Notes: a model not told the origin generated them from the sequence alone. DNA of 7,140 bases from JACRLV01 sp045863555 (GCA_045863555.1 BTUU01000037.1:1-7140), one strand, 5' to 3'; counted from the stretch's first letter, positions 1 through 6,986 are shown. Numbers and translations are program-made.

Positions 1-1623
1 GAGGCGCGGTGGTTAAGCATCGGCGTTCGTCCAGACAGCACTCCCGGCAACTGCGCTACCCCGGCCGGATACGCGGGGCTCTCGCCGCGGCAGCGCCTGG
101 CTCCCGCGCCGTTCAGCATCGCGACGCGGGGCCTTCAGGTGGACGCCGCAGGGCGCGTCGGAATCGGAACGCCGATTCCACAGCGGAACCTGGACGTGAT
201 TGCCGGGGCGAATTCGAGTTTCCGGGTCGGATTTGATGGAACCGCAAACCTCGAGATCAAGCACTACAGCGGCGCGCTGACGGACGTGCCCGGCTCCACA
301 TTCGGCATGCACCTCATCGGCCCGCCGAATGGCCAGGTCGTCATGGACCTCCGCGGTAATGATGCAAATGACGGGTTCTACTTTCGCGTCCCGACGACGC
401 TGCAGACTGATCCGATTGTGGATCGAACCGCGATGGCGGTGAAGTCGAACGCGCGCGTCGGAATTGGCACGACCTCGCCGGCATCGCGGCTGCACGTCTC
501 GGGCGCGGAAAATGTCACGACAACCGTTGAGTCATCGAGTGCCACGGGGACGTGGTTCAATCTCTTCAATACGTCCGCCAACGGCCGCTACTGGCGGATG
601 ATCTCGACGGGTGCGTCGAATGGCGAAGGCGCGGGCAATCTGCTCATTGGCCACAGTACGCTGCCGACGTCGCAGACGTCGGTGGTGATGACAATGACGA
701 ACACGGGGTTCGTCGGTATCGGCACGGGAGCGCCGACGGACCGGCTGTGCGTTGATCCGGGCGGGGCTGGCGGGATGATCATCGGCGGTCCCAATCTCAC
801 TGCCGGCGGGCGCACGTCGCTTCAGATCGGAGTTTCGGCGTCGTCGAACGGCTACTCATATCTCCAGTCGATCTCTTCCGCAGGTACCGCGGGGGGCGAC
901 TTGACCCTGAACCCGTCCGGAGGAAGCGTCCTCGTCGGAACAACCGCGGCGGGTAACGCCCGACTTCGCGCGGTCGATACCGCGACGACGGGAATTCGCT
1001 ACGGCATTCAGGGAAGCAGCGCGAGTTCTTCGGGCTACGGTGTTCGCGGCGAGGCGACGCACGCGACCGGGATCACCTACGGCATCTACGGTCAGAGCAC
1101 GAGTCCGAACGGGTTCGGCGTGTACGGAAACGGCCGGATCGGCGCGTCTGGCACGAAAAGCATGATGATCGACCATCCGCTCGCCCCGGCCGAGAAATTC
1201 CTGCTGCACTACTGCACCGAAAGTCCCGAACCGCAGAACGCCTACAACGGTGTTGCGACGCTGGACGGCGATGGCCGGGTCTGGGTGGAATTGCCGGACT
1301 ACTTCGCGGAGATCAATACAGAGTTCCGCTACCAGCTCACGGCGATCGGCGCCCCCGCACCGGGGCTGTACATCGCCAGTGAGATCATCGACAACCGGTT
1401 TGAGATTGCGGGCGGCAGCGCCGGGCAGCGGGTCTCGTGGGAAGTAAAGGCCCGCCGCAACGACGCATACGTGCGCGCGTATGGCGCGCCGGTGGAGATG
1501 GAGAAGGATGAGGAGCATCGCGGCCGGTATTTGCGGCCGGAACTCCATGGGCAATCTACCGATAAGCGCTTGGATTCCCCACGGGAAGCTGCGGACGAGG
1601 TGGTTCCGGCTCCTCAGGACTAG
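1..1623 (+). CDS. Surface/fibre-like protein with VGIGT repeats and DHPL C-terminal domain, 5'-truncated by window edge
   Basis: The frame has no stop from the first base to TAG at 1621, giving 540 visible residues, so the start lies upstream. The GTG at 139 is an internal codon: the residues before it (RWLSIGVR, then LSPRQRLAPAPFSIA) form a conserved lead-in that I recognise ahead of VGIGT repeats in planctomycete proteins. VGIGT-type motifs begin near visible residues 53, 153 and 238, with a degenerate VGTT near 312. Such motifs recur in phage tail-fibre-like and bacterial surface proteins. Two tandem 26-residue YG-rich units follow (330-381). From about residue 388 there is a compact domain with DHPL, ESPEPQNAYNG, LPDYF, FRYQLT, DNRFEI and VSWEV, a C-terminal domain I recall in many bacterial surface proteins of unknown function. 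The last 25 residues are charged and look disordered. No catalytic motif is seen. Export is inferred only, since the N-terminus is missing. Confidence 0.85.
   Translation, partial: EARWLSIGVRPDSTPGNCATPAGYAGLSPRQRLAPAPFSIATRGLQVDAAGRVGIGTPIPQRNLDVIAGANSSFRVGFDGTANLEIKHYSGALTDVPGSTFGMHLIGPPNGQVVMDLRGNDANDGFYFRVPTTLQTDPIVDRTAMAVKSNARVGIGTTSPASRLHVSGAENVTTTVESSSATGTWFNLFNTSANGRYWRMISTGASNGEGAGNLLIGHSTLPTSQTSVVMTMTNTGFVGIGTGAPTDRLCVDPGGAGGMIIGGPNLTAGGRTSLQIGVSASSNGYSYLQSISSAGTAGGDLTLNPSGGSVLVGTTAAGNARLRAVDTATTGIRYGIQGSSASSSGYGVRGEATHATGITYGIYGQSTSPNGFGVYGNGRIGASGTKSMMIDHPLAPAEKFLLHYCTESPEPQNAYNGVATLDGDGRVWVELPDYFAEINTEFRYQLTAIGAPAPGLYIASEIIDNRFEIAGGSAGQRVSWEVKARRNDAYVRAYGAPVEMEKDEEHRGRYLRPELHGQSTDKRLDSPREAADEVVPAPQD
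988..1143 (+). repeat. Two tandem 78-bp units encoding 26-residue YG-rich repeats
   Basis: Two back-to-back units each start with Thr-Gly-Ile-x-Tyr-Gly-Ile and carry a Gly-Tyr/Phe-Gly-Val-x-Gly motif in the second half. They are 988-1065 and 1066-1143, in frame inside the first gene. Similarity is clearer in protein than in DNA, so the duplication is old or under protein-level selection. Such units usually build repeating beta-structure in fibre-like proteins; that role is inferred. Confidence 0.7.
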
Positions 1624-1650
1624 CGACACGCGACGGCCTTTCAAGCCCGT

Positions 1651-1654
1651 GGAG
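1651..1654 (+). promoter_or_regulatory. Ribosome binding site (GGAG) for the 1449-residue protein
   Basis: GGAG lies seven bases before the ATG at 1662, in the 38-base gap after the preceding stop. It supports that start, which also opens directly into a signal peptide. No promoter or terminator is visible in the gap, so co-transcription with the upstream gene is likely. Confidence 0.6.
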
Positions 1655-1661
1655 ACCTTCC

Positions 1662-4600
1662 ATGAAGACTCGGTTTGTATTTCTCGCTGCCGTTGTATTC
1701 TCAGGCGGCGCATCCTGGTGCGCTGCGCAAACGCCCCCGCCCCCGGTGGCGTGGAGTGTTCCATTCTCACCCGGCTTTGCTTCCGATGCTGCATTCGACA
1801 TCTTCGGCAACCTCGTCGTCGCGGGTTATGTTCTCGATACGGGCGGCGAGCGTGATCTCGTCGTCCGGTCATTTGCCCCCGAAGGCAATCTGCAGTGGGA
1901 GTATCGATACGGAGCGGGTTCGGCCGACGGAGGCTCACCGCTGCAGGTTATCGTTGATCTGGACGGGAACGTGATCGTGGTGGGCGAGGTGCGCGGTTCC
2001 ATGGCGGCCCCGGTGGAACGTCGACCATTCGCGATAAACGTCTCCGCATCCGGCGTTCTCCGGTGGTTCTCGTTGCTTCCACACGTCGATCCGGCGAACC
2101 CTTGGAGCGGTACCGCCCTGTCTGTTGCAGTCGATGACGAGGGCGTTGTGTATATGGGGGCGATGGAGGTCGAGGATAGTCCCCCACACGGTCGTCGTAG
2201 GGTGATCGCGCGTCTGAATCCGCTGACCGGAGCGGTCGAGTGGATCGGGTACATCCCGGACGATGGAGGCGACCGATTGCGAGTCGAAACCGATCGCCGA
2301 GGTAATCCGTACTTTGCGTACGACAGCGGTACTGGCGCGGGTTCGAGTGTGACAATTCGCGCGGTGAACACTCAAACCGGAGCTACGACGTGGAGCGACA
2401 CCCTGGCCGGCGCGGATGACCCGCTCCTTGACACGAAAGGGCTCGATGGGACGATCGTCCTCGCCGCGCGAAGAACACCCGGCGATCAAGTCGTCACATT
2501 CACAAAGTACCAGCTCGGAGGAGCGCGAGTCTGGCAGTCTAACTTCGTCGCTCCGTCGGGCACACGGTCGCCGCGCAGTCTGACGCGCGCCCGCGACGGA
2601 ACCATTTACTGCGCCGGTTACTGGTCGAACGCGGCCAACAACGATTCGGCGATGAGCCTCATAAGCATGTCGAGCACCGGAAGCGTACGCTGGGAGTATA
2701 TCCGCAATGCTGTTCCAGCCGGCCAGACCGAGGGCGCATTTGCAGTTGCGACGGATCGCTTGGGAAACCCCTATATCGCAGGCGTCGCCGGTTCTCAGGG
2801 CGTGGTAATCAAGATCGATCGAGATGCGCCAACGCCAGCATGGACGACACCCGCGACGGCAGGCGCGTCGCTGTTCTTCCGGCTCGCAATAGACAACGGA
2901 TACGGAATCGTCGCGGCCGGAGACGTTCTGGCGCGATTCAATCAGCAATACATCGACATCCCCGAAGTCTACCGCAATACCGTCGATTTCCGCATCGAAC
3001 AGGCCAGCATCTGGCATCCCGATTTTCCCAGCTTCGAGTTCGAGCGGCGCTTTGGAACGGGCGACATCTGCTGGAACCAGTCCAACGGCACGGACTGCCA
3101 GTACAACCTGTCGTTCGACGACGTCGATGAGGGCCGGTCGGCGGCCGGGTACGGCGGCCGGGTTCAGATTCGTACGGACGGTCGCTTGCGATTCGGCTTC
3201 CGGGCTGAGGCGACTGCCGGAAGCGTGGATATTGCCTATCCAGGTGATGCTGAAATCGTAATTCCAGGTTCGGCGAAATGGACGGCCGGAAAGCCGGTCA
3301 GCATTGAGACATCCTGGACGCCGAGCGCAAACGCAGGACTCACCGGTCGCGGGAGGCCGACGCTCAACGCCGGGCTGACTGTCTCCGGCGGTGTCGACGT
3401 CTTTGCGGATGCACGGGCCTGGTCGCGCGAGGGGAGCGTCACGTTCTTTCATCTGAATCAGAGTCGTAATCTGAACCCCGCGACGTACCTGGTGAGCATC
3501 TTCGGTCTCGGAGGCGGCGCATGGCAGAATGGGATCTGGTTCAGCCTGTGCGAGCCCACGAACTATGTCTGCGGCAATTGGCGCATTCCGCCGCTCGACG
3601 TGAACGCCTCGCTCGTCAACGGACAGATGGCGTCGCACGCGGCCGACCTGTTCATGGCAATTCGAGGAAACCTGACCCAGATCATGAGCGTGAACCTTCT
3701 TGGGTTCCCGACCATCGTGCGGTATCCCCCGGCGCAGGGCGGTGCAGGCGGCGCCTACGATGCGTGGTTTGAGTTTCGACTGATGCAGGCCTACATTCAG
3801 CATTCCTTTGAAGCAGTTCAGAATATCACATGGACTCCACAGCCTAAGGTGCGGTTCATCTGGTCTGATCCCGGGTTCCCGACACAGGAAATTCCCCTTG
3901 GGCAGAATCTGGAATTCAGCGTTCCCCCCGGATGGGACGGTGATGTCACCATTACCCCGGTTGTTCGGGTAGACGGCGCCCTCCGCAACGAGACCAGCAT
4001 CCGGTTCATTCCGAATCTCGGTTTCGAATCGGCGAGCCTGAGCGGAAACATCACCGTCGGTCCGATCACCGTGTTCTCGGAGGACGTCTGCCTCGGTTGT
4101 ATCGAATCACCTGACCCCGGACTGCCGCCCTTTCCCGGCTATGACCGCACATATGACCTGTCTCCCGACGCAAAACAGATGGCGCCAATCCTTGTCAATG
4201 GGACTGGCTTGTCCTCATTATGGCCCGTGGTCTCGGCAGCCAGCCGCGAGAGCCTCCCGATGATCCTGTACGATCAGATCAATCCGCGCCAATCATCGTT
4301 CAATGGAGTTGTCAATCGATCAACAAGACTGCTGATCTACGGTGATCGTTTCACGGCCACGCATAATCCGATTGCGCGAATCGAGCATGCCGGAGCTGCA
4401 GAATATCTGTCGACAACGCGATTGAACAACAATACGCTTCTCGTAGAGATTCCCAACCGGTTTCGCGTCGTTCCCGGCGTCGCTCGCCTGAGCGTGCGGC
4501 TCACCGTAAGCGGGCAGGCGCGCAATTCGAACAAGATCGACCTCCCGATCGAATACCCGATCCCCAATCTCGCCACCGTCAACCCAAATCTCTGGGCAGC

Positions 4601-6011
4601 CGATCCCGCGCTCAAGACCGTCCCCGTCAGCGTCATCGACGGCCTTTCCTCCGCCGGAAACCACACGTTCATCGCGCGCCGCGACTACTACCTCGTGCTC
4701 CGCGACCAGCTCTGGAACGCATCCACCGCCGGCGGCGTCGGCGCGGCCGCCTATTTTCCGGATTTCGACTTCAATGCGATGCCCGGCTTCCCGATGGTCA
4801 TGTTCGGCGGCGTGCCGCTCAGCCGCTTCGAGCAGCCGATCGACAACGGCATTCACAACGTGCGCCTACCCGAAGCGTCCTATGCCGCGCCCGGCGTCGT
4901 GGACGTGTTCCTCGAGAACCCGCCGCCCGAGCAGGGGCTCAGCCAGACCGTGCGGTTGAACATCGCCGCGCCCCGGCCGGTGATCAGCGGCTTTGAGCCG
5001 CCCACCGTTCCGCCGGGTGAGGCGTTCACGCTGATCGTCAAGGGGCCCGCGAACGTCCCCTTCTGGCAAGGCTACGAAGAGCCGAAGTACGGCAACTTCA
5101 CGGCCGCCTCGGTCGTCCTGTGGGATGGCGTCGAACTGCCGACCACGTTCATTCACTCGGGGGCTCTTCAGGCCGAGGTCCCGCAGGAACTCGTTCAGCA
5201 CGCGGGCTATCACCATATCACGGTCGAAACGGCGGCCGGAGGCAGCGTCTACTTCGAGCAGCTCCGCACCGGCGCGGGGGCGATCGTCTGGCAGGGGACG
5301 GTGCCGAGCGGCTGCAGCATCAACGCCGCCGGTGACGTGCTCTGCGGCTCCGATCCGATGGTCTTCGCGGTCGAATATCCGCAGCCTTTCATCGAAAATG
5401 TCGGTCCGTCGACCGTCGACGCCTGCTCCGCTTCGGGCCCCGATCAGCTCTCCGTCGACATCACGATCGTCGGAACGGGGTTCGCGCCCGATTGCCGGTT
5501 GTTCATCGACGGCGCGCCCCGGGCCGTGACCCGAACGTCCGCGGAACTGCTCCAATTTACGGTGGCCTCGGCCGAGATCGCCGTTCCCGGCGTCCGCTTT
5601 CTCTACGTCGAAAACCCCGGCCCCTACGGCGGCGTTTCCAATGAAATGACGCTCGAGGTCGTCCTGACCGACTGCAACGCCAACGGCCGGCCGGATCAGT
5701 GTGAGATCAACGACGGCCTCGCGTCGGATTGCAACGGCAACCGGATCCCCGACTCGTGCGACATCGCGCAGGGAGACAGCGGCGACACGAACGGCAACGG
5801 AATTCCCGACGAGTGCGAATCCGGGAGTCCGTGTCGCGGCGACCTCGATGGCGATCGCGACGTCGACATCAGCGACCTGGCGGCGCTGCTGGCGCGTTTC
5901 GGCATGCCGGGCGGCGCGACCGCCTCAGACGGCGATAGCGACGCGGATGGCGATGTCGATCTGAGCGATCTGTCCGTGCTCCTCGGGAGCTTCGGGGCGC
6001 CGTGCGAATGA
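1662..6011 (+). CDS. Giant secreted multidomain protein: beta-propeller, large beta domain, IPT/TIG-like, DCN.N..PD.C repeats, dockerin-like C-terminus
   Basis: 1449 residues. An N-terminal signal peptide (MKTR, then a hydrophobic core ending CAA-QT near residue 22) indicates export. Residues about 40-425 hold eight motifs of the type D..GN..vaG at 45, 99, 158, 211, 262, 312, 365 and 411. The 46-59 residue spacing suggests a beta-propeller of seven or eight blades. Residues about 430-845 form a large beta-rich region (AGSVDIAYPGDAEI, SFEAVQNITWTPQPKVRF, DRTYDL) that resembles a domain I recall from PEP-CTERM-sorted proteins. Residues about 870-1335 contain IPT/TIG-like stretches, for example ENVGPSTV...VDITIVGTGFAPDC. 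Three DCN.N..PD.C repeats (1337-1390) and a dockerin-like pair of calcium loops (1391-1449) finish it. Cysteines occur in close pairs, fitting disulfides outside the cytoplasm. No enzyme active site is recognised, so a structural, adhesive or carbohydrate/protein-binding role is inferred. The last third is clearly GC-richer than the middle. Confidence 0.9.
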   Translation: MKTRFVFLAAVVFSGGASWCAAQTPPPPVAWSVPFSPGFASDAAFDIFGNLVVAGYVLDTGGERDLVVRSFAPEGNLQWEYRYGAGSADGGSPLQVIVDLDGNVIVVGEVRGSMAAPVERRPFAINVSASGVLRWFSLLPHVDPANPWSGTALSVAVDDEGVVYMGAMEVEDSPPHGRRRVIARLNPLTGAVEWIGYIPDDGGDRLRVETDRRGNPYFAYDSGTGAGSSVTIRAVNTQTGATTWSDTLAGADDPLLDTKGLDGTIVLAARRTPGDQVVTFTKYQLGGARVWQSNFVAPSGTRSPRSLTRARDGTIYCAGYWSNAANNDSAMSLISMSSTGSVRWEYIRNAVPAGQTEGAFAVATDRLGNPYIAGVAGSQGVVIKIDRDAPTPAWTTPATAGASLFFRLAIDNGYGIVAAGDVLARFNQQYIDIPEVYRNTVDFRIEQASIWHPDFPSFEFERRFGTGDICWNQSNGTDCQYNLSFDDVDEGRSAAGYGGRVQIRTDGRLRFGFRAEATAGSVDIAYPGDAEIVIPGSAKWTAGKPVSIETSWTPSANAGLTGRGRPTLNAGLTVSGGVDVFADARAWSREGSVTFFHLNQSRNLNPATYLVSIFGLGGGAWQNGIWFSLCEPTNYVCGNWRIPPLDVNASLVNGQMASHAADLFMAIRGNLTQIMSVNLLGFPTIVRYPPAQGGAGGAYDAWFEFRLMQAYIQHSFEAVQNITWTPQPKVRFIWSDPGFPTQEIPLGQNLEFSVPPGWDGDVTITPVVRVDGALRNETSIRFIPNLGFESASLSGNITVGPITVFSEDVCLGCIESPDPGLPPFPGYDRTYDLSPDAKQMAPILVNGTGLSSLWPVVSAASRESLPMILYDQINPRQSSFNGVVNRSTRLLIYGDRFTATHNPIARIEHAGAAEYLSTTRLNNNTLLVEIPNRFRVVPGVARLSVRLTVSGQARNSNKIDLPIEYPIPNLATVNPNLWAADPALKTVPVSVIDGLSSAGNHTFIARRDYYLVLRDQLWNASTAGGVGAAAYFPDFDFNAMPGFPMVMFGGVPLSRFEQPIDNGIHNVRLPEASYAAPGVVDVFLENPPPEQGLSQTVRLNIAAPRPVISGFEPPTVPPGEAFTLIVKGPANVPFWQGYEEPKYGNFTAASVVLWDGVELPTTFIHSGALQAEVPQELVQHAGYHHITVETAAGGSVYFEQLRTGAGAIVWQGTVPSGCSINAAGDVLCGSDPMVFAVEYPQPFIENVGPSTVDACSASGPDQLSVDITIVGTGFAPDCRLFIDGAPRAVTRTSAELLQFTVASAEIAVPGVRFLYVENPGPYGGVSNEMTLEVVLTDCNANGRPDQCEINDGLASDCNGNRIPDSCDIAQGDSGDTNGNGIPDECESGSPCRGDLDGDRDVDISDLAALLARFGMPGGATASDGDSDADGDVDLSDLSVLLGSFGAPCE
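5670..5831 (+). repeat. Three DCN.N..PD.C calcium-binding-like repeats
   Basis: Within the giant protein, DCNANGRPDQC, DCNGNRIPDSC and DTNGNGIPDEC follow one another about 20 residues apart, just before the dockerin-like module. The Asp/Asn ladder resembles thrombospondin type 3-like calcium loops and is frequent near the C-termini of planctomycete secreted proteins. The third copy has Thr in place of the first Cys. Calcium binding is inferred from the motif. Confidence 0.75.
5832..6008 (+). other. Dockerin type I-like module of the giant protein
   Basis: The last 59 residues contain two 12-residue calcium loops with Asp/Asn at positions 1, 3, 5, 9 and 12: DLDGDRDVDISD and DSDADGDVDLSD. Each is followed by a Leu-rich helix ending in FG. 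A Cys precedes the first loop and another sits one residue from the C-terminus, 57 residues apart. No cohesin partner is in this window, so cohesin docking cannot be claimed; the planctomycete modules may serve another surface role. Confidence 0.8.
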
Positions 6012-6080
6012 GGATCGAGACGACGCGATGATCGGAGGCCGTGCATCGCCCGGCCCCCGCGCTGATGAACATGTGTCTTG

Positions 6081-6099
6081 CCACCCCTGGGTGGATTTT
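6081..6099 (+). other. Short GC hairpin followed by ATTTT, between the second and third genes
   Basis: CCACC (6081-6085) can pair with GGTGG (6090-6094) across the loop CCTG, and ATTTT follows. This resembles a very small intrinsic terminator, but the stem is only five base pairs and the T run is short. It ends just before the Shine-Dalgarno sequence of the next gene, so partial termination, mRNA 3'-end stabilisation or chance are all possible. Confidence 0.25.
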
Positions 6100-6100
6100 C

Positions 6101-6107
6101 GAGGTGA
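6101..6107 (+). promoter_or_regulatory. Strong ribosome binding site GAGGTGA deciding the start of the third gene
   Basis: GAGGTGA matches the anti-Shine-Dalgarno region well and lies five bases before the ATG at 6113. It favours that ATG over upstream in-frame candidates at 6041 (GTG) and 6065 (ATG), which would put a Pro- and Cys-containing stretch ahead of the signal peptide. Confidence 0.75.
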
Positions 6108-6112
6108 AGTCA

Positions 6113-6547
6113 ATGAAATCGACGCTGTCACGAAAAACGGCGGCGATGGTCGCGATCGCGATCACGCTTATCGTGCCCTGCGCCGCGCTTGCTCAGGACT
6201 ACGGCCTCTCCTGGTATTCGATCGACTCCGGAGGCGGCTCAAGCACGGGCGGCGCATTCGTTCTCGAAGCAACGATCGGACAATTCGACGCCGGGAGCAT
6301 GAGCGGCGGAAGCTACGCGCTCGTCGGTGGGTTCTGGGGTGGTGCGTCTGCTTCCACGCCGCTTCCCTGTCCCGGTGATACCAACGGTGACCGCCGAGTC
6401 GACCTGTCTGACCTGTCGGTCCTGCTCGGCCACTTCGGGACACCCTCCGGCGCGACGCTGGCCGATGGCGATCTCGACTCTGATGGCGACGTGGATCTCA
6501 GTGACCTCACTTCGCTCCTCGGAAGCTTCGGACTCAACTGCGACTGA
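6113..6547 (+). CDS. Small secreted protein: signal peptide, GGFW-type Gly-rich domain, dockerin-like C-terminus
   Basis: 144 residues from the ATG with the strong upstream ribosome binding site. Residues 1-27 are a clear signal peptide: KSTLSRK, a hydrophobic run, then ALA before QD. Residues about 29-77 form a short domain with YGLSWYSIDSGGG, STGGAF, IGQFDAG, MSGGSYAL and GGFWGG, a pattern I recognise from many short planctomycete secreted proteins of unknown function. Residues 86-144 are a dockerin-like module with calcium loops at 89-100 (DTNGDRRVDLSD) and 120-131 (DLDSDGDVDLSD), bracketed by Cys86 and Cys143. The module aligns without gaps to that of the upstream giant protein. The gene lies 101 bases downstream of it on the same strand, so co-expression is likely. 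No enzymatic residues are seen; a small structural or attachment subunit is inferred. Confidence 0.85.
   Translation: MKSTLSRKTAAMVAIAITLIVPCAALAQDYGLSWYSIDSGGGSSTGGAFVLEATIGQFDAGSMSGGSYALVGGFWGGASASTPLPCPGDTNGDRRVDLSDLSVLLGHFGTPSGATLADGDLDSDGDVDLSDLTSLLGSFGLNCD
6368..6544 (+). other. Dockerin type I-like module of the small protein
   Basis: This 59-residue module has two calcium loops with Asp/Asn at positions 1, 3, 5, 9 and 12 and LLG.FG helices. It matches the module ending the giant protein at 39 of 59 positions with no gaps, including both bracketing cysteines. Shared ancestry is clear; a shared binding partner is inference. Confidence 0.8.
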
Positions 6548-6646
6548 GCCACCTGCGAGCGAATCATGCAATGATCAAAGCAGCGGAACGAACCTCGCGG
6601 TGAGCGCAAACATTGGCGATATTTTTGAACCGCGCGGGCAGCCTCC

Positions 6647-6697
6647 AAGTTGGGCCGCCGGTATTGAGAGCCGAACGCCTCGGTCCGGCGCCAACTT
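6647..6697. other. Long bulged stem-loop in the convergent intergenic gap
   Basis: AAGTTGG (6647-6653) plus CGCCGG (6656-6661) pairs perfectly with 6685-6697, giving 13 base pairs with a two-base GC bulge on the left arm. The 23-base loop contains a second small stem, CCGA (6671-6674) with TCGG (6680-6683). It lies between the + strand gene ending at 6547 and the - strand reading frame ending at 6732, where a two-way terminator would be expected. Neither side has an adjacent T run, so it is not a classical intrinsic terminator. The rest of the 184-base gap shows nothing I can name. Confidence 0.45.
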
Positions 6698-6731
6698 CCA
6701 CCGCACCGCCGACACCCGTCACCCTCCGCGC

Positions 6732-6986
6732 CTAGCCTTTGGCGACCACCCAGACGTCGGCCGCGTCGCGCGTTTCATAATCCGAACCGGGCGAGTTCGA
6801 GTCTCTCCCCCTGAAATGCGTCCCCATGCCGATACACTGTCTTTCCAATGCCTCGCGCGAGACGTTTCGATATTTGGTAAGGTCCCCTCTAGCCGCGTAG
6901 AAGGCCAGGATGTCGCCCTCGGCCGGAATCTCGTCGACGCGCGAGTCGTCCAGTCCGCGTCTCTCCCGAATAATGGGTGCGACCTC
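6732..6986 (-). other. Unrecognised 84-residue C-terminal reading frame fused to kinase debris
   Basis: The frame that carries the kinase-like piece stays open for 84 more residues to TAG at 6732-6734. It starts about EVAPIIRERRGLDDSRVDEI and later contains GDILAFYAARGDL, REALERQCIGMGTHF and ends DVWVVAKG. The composition is balanced, with hydrophobic and charged residues mixed as in a real protein rather than an Arg/His-rich shadow. I do not recognise the family, and it does not continue the kinase fold after the IYEA motif. It is probably the 3' end of another gene left behind by the rearrangement, with no ribosome binding site of its own that I can identify. Confidence 0.4.

Noticed and set aside
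988..1143. CRISPR or DNA-level satellite interpretation of the tandem repeat
   Set aside because: Only two units, in frame, diverged at DNA level and continuous with no spacers; it is a protein repeat.
856..1938. A 360-codon open frame on the - strand spanning the end of the first gene and start of the second
   Set aside because: Arg-rich, motif-free translation covering two supported + strand genes and their junction; a compositional shadow.
1935..3803. A 622-codon open frame on the - strand inside the giant gene
   Set aside because: It lies antisense to a well-supported protein with signal peptide and recognisable repeats. Its translation is rich in Arg, His and Cys with no family motif, as expected for a shadow in GC-rich DNA.
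4866..5555. A 229-codon open frame on the - strand, with another at 4320-4856
   Set aside because: Both fall where the giant gene has very high GC at third positions, which suppresses antisense stops. The translations are Asp/Arg/Gly-rich without recognisable domains.
6041..6112. Longer start (GTG at 6041 or ATG at 6065) for the third gene
   Set aside because: The ATG at 6113 has a strong ribosome binding site at ideal distance and opens a clean signal peptide; the longer forms bury that signal behind 16-24 unlikely residues.
5832..6544. A cellulosome (cohesin-dockerin enzyme complex)
   Set aside because: No cohesin, glycoside hydrolase or scaffoldin is visible, and dockerin-like tails are widespread in planctomycetes without known cohesins.
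6647..6697. Calling the stem-loop a classical intrinsic terminator
   Set aside because: No run of T follows the stem on either strand, so only a neutral structural label is justified.
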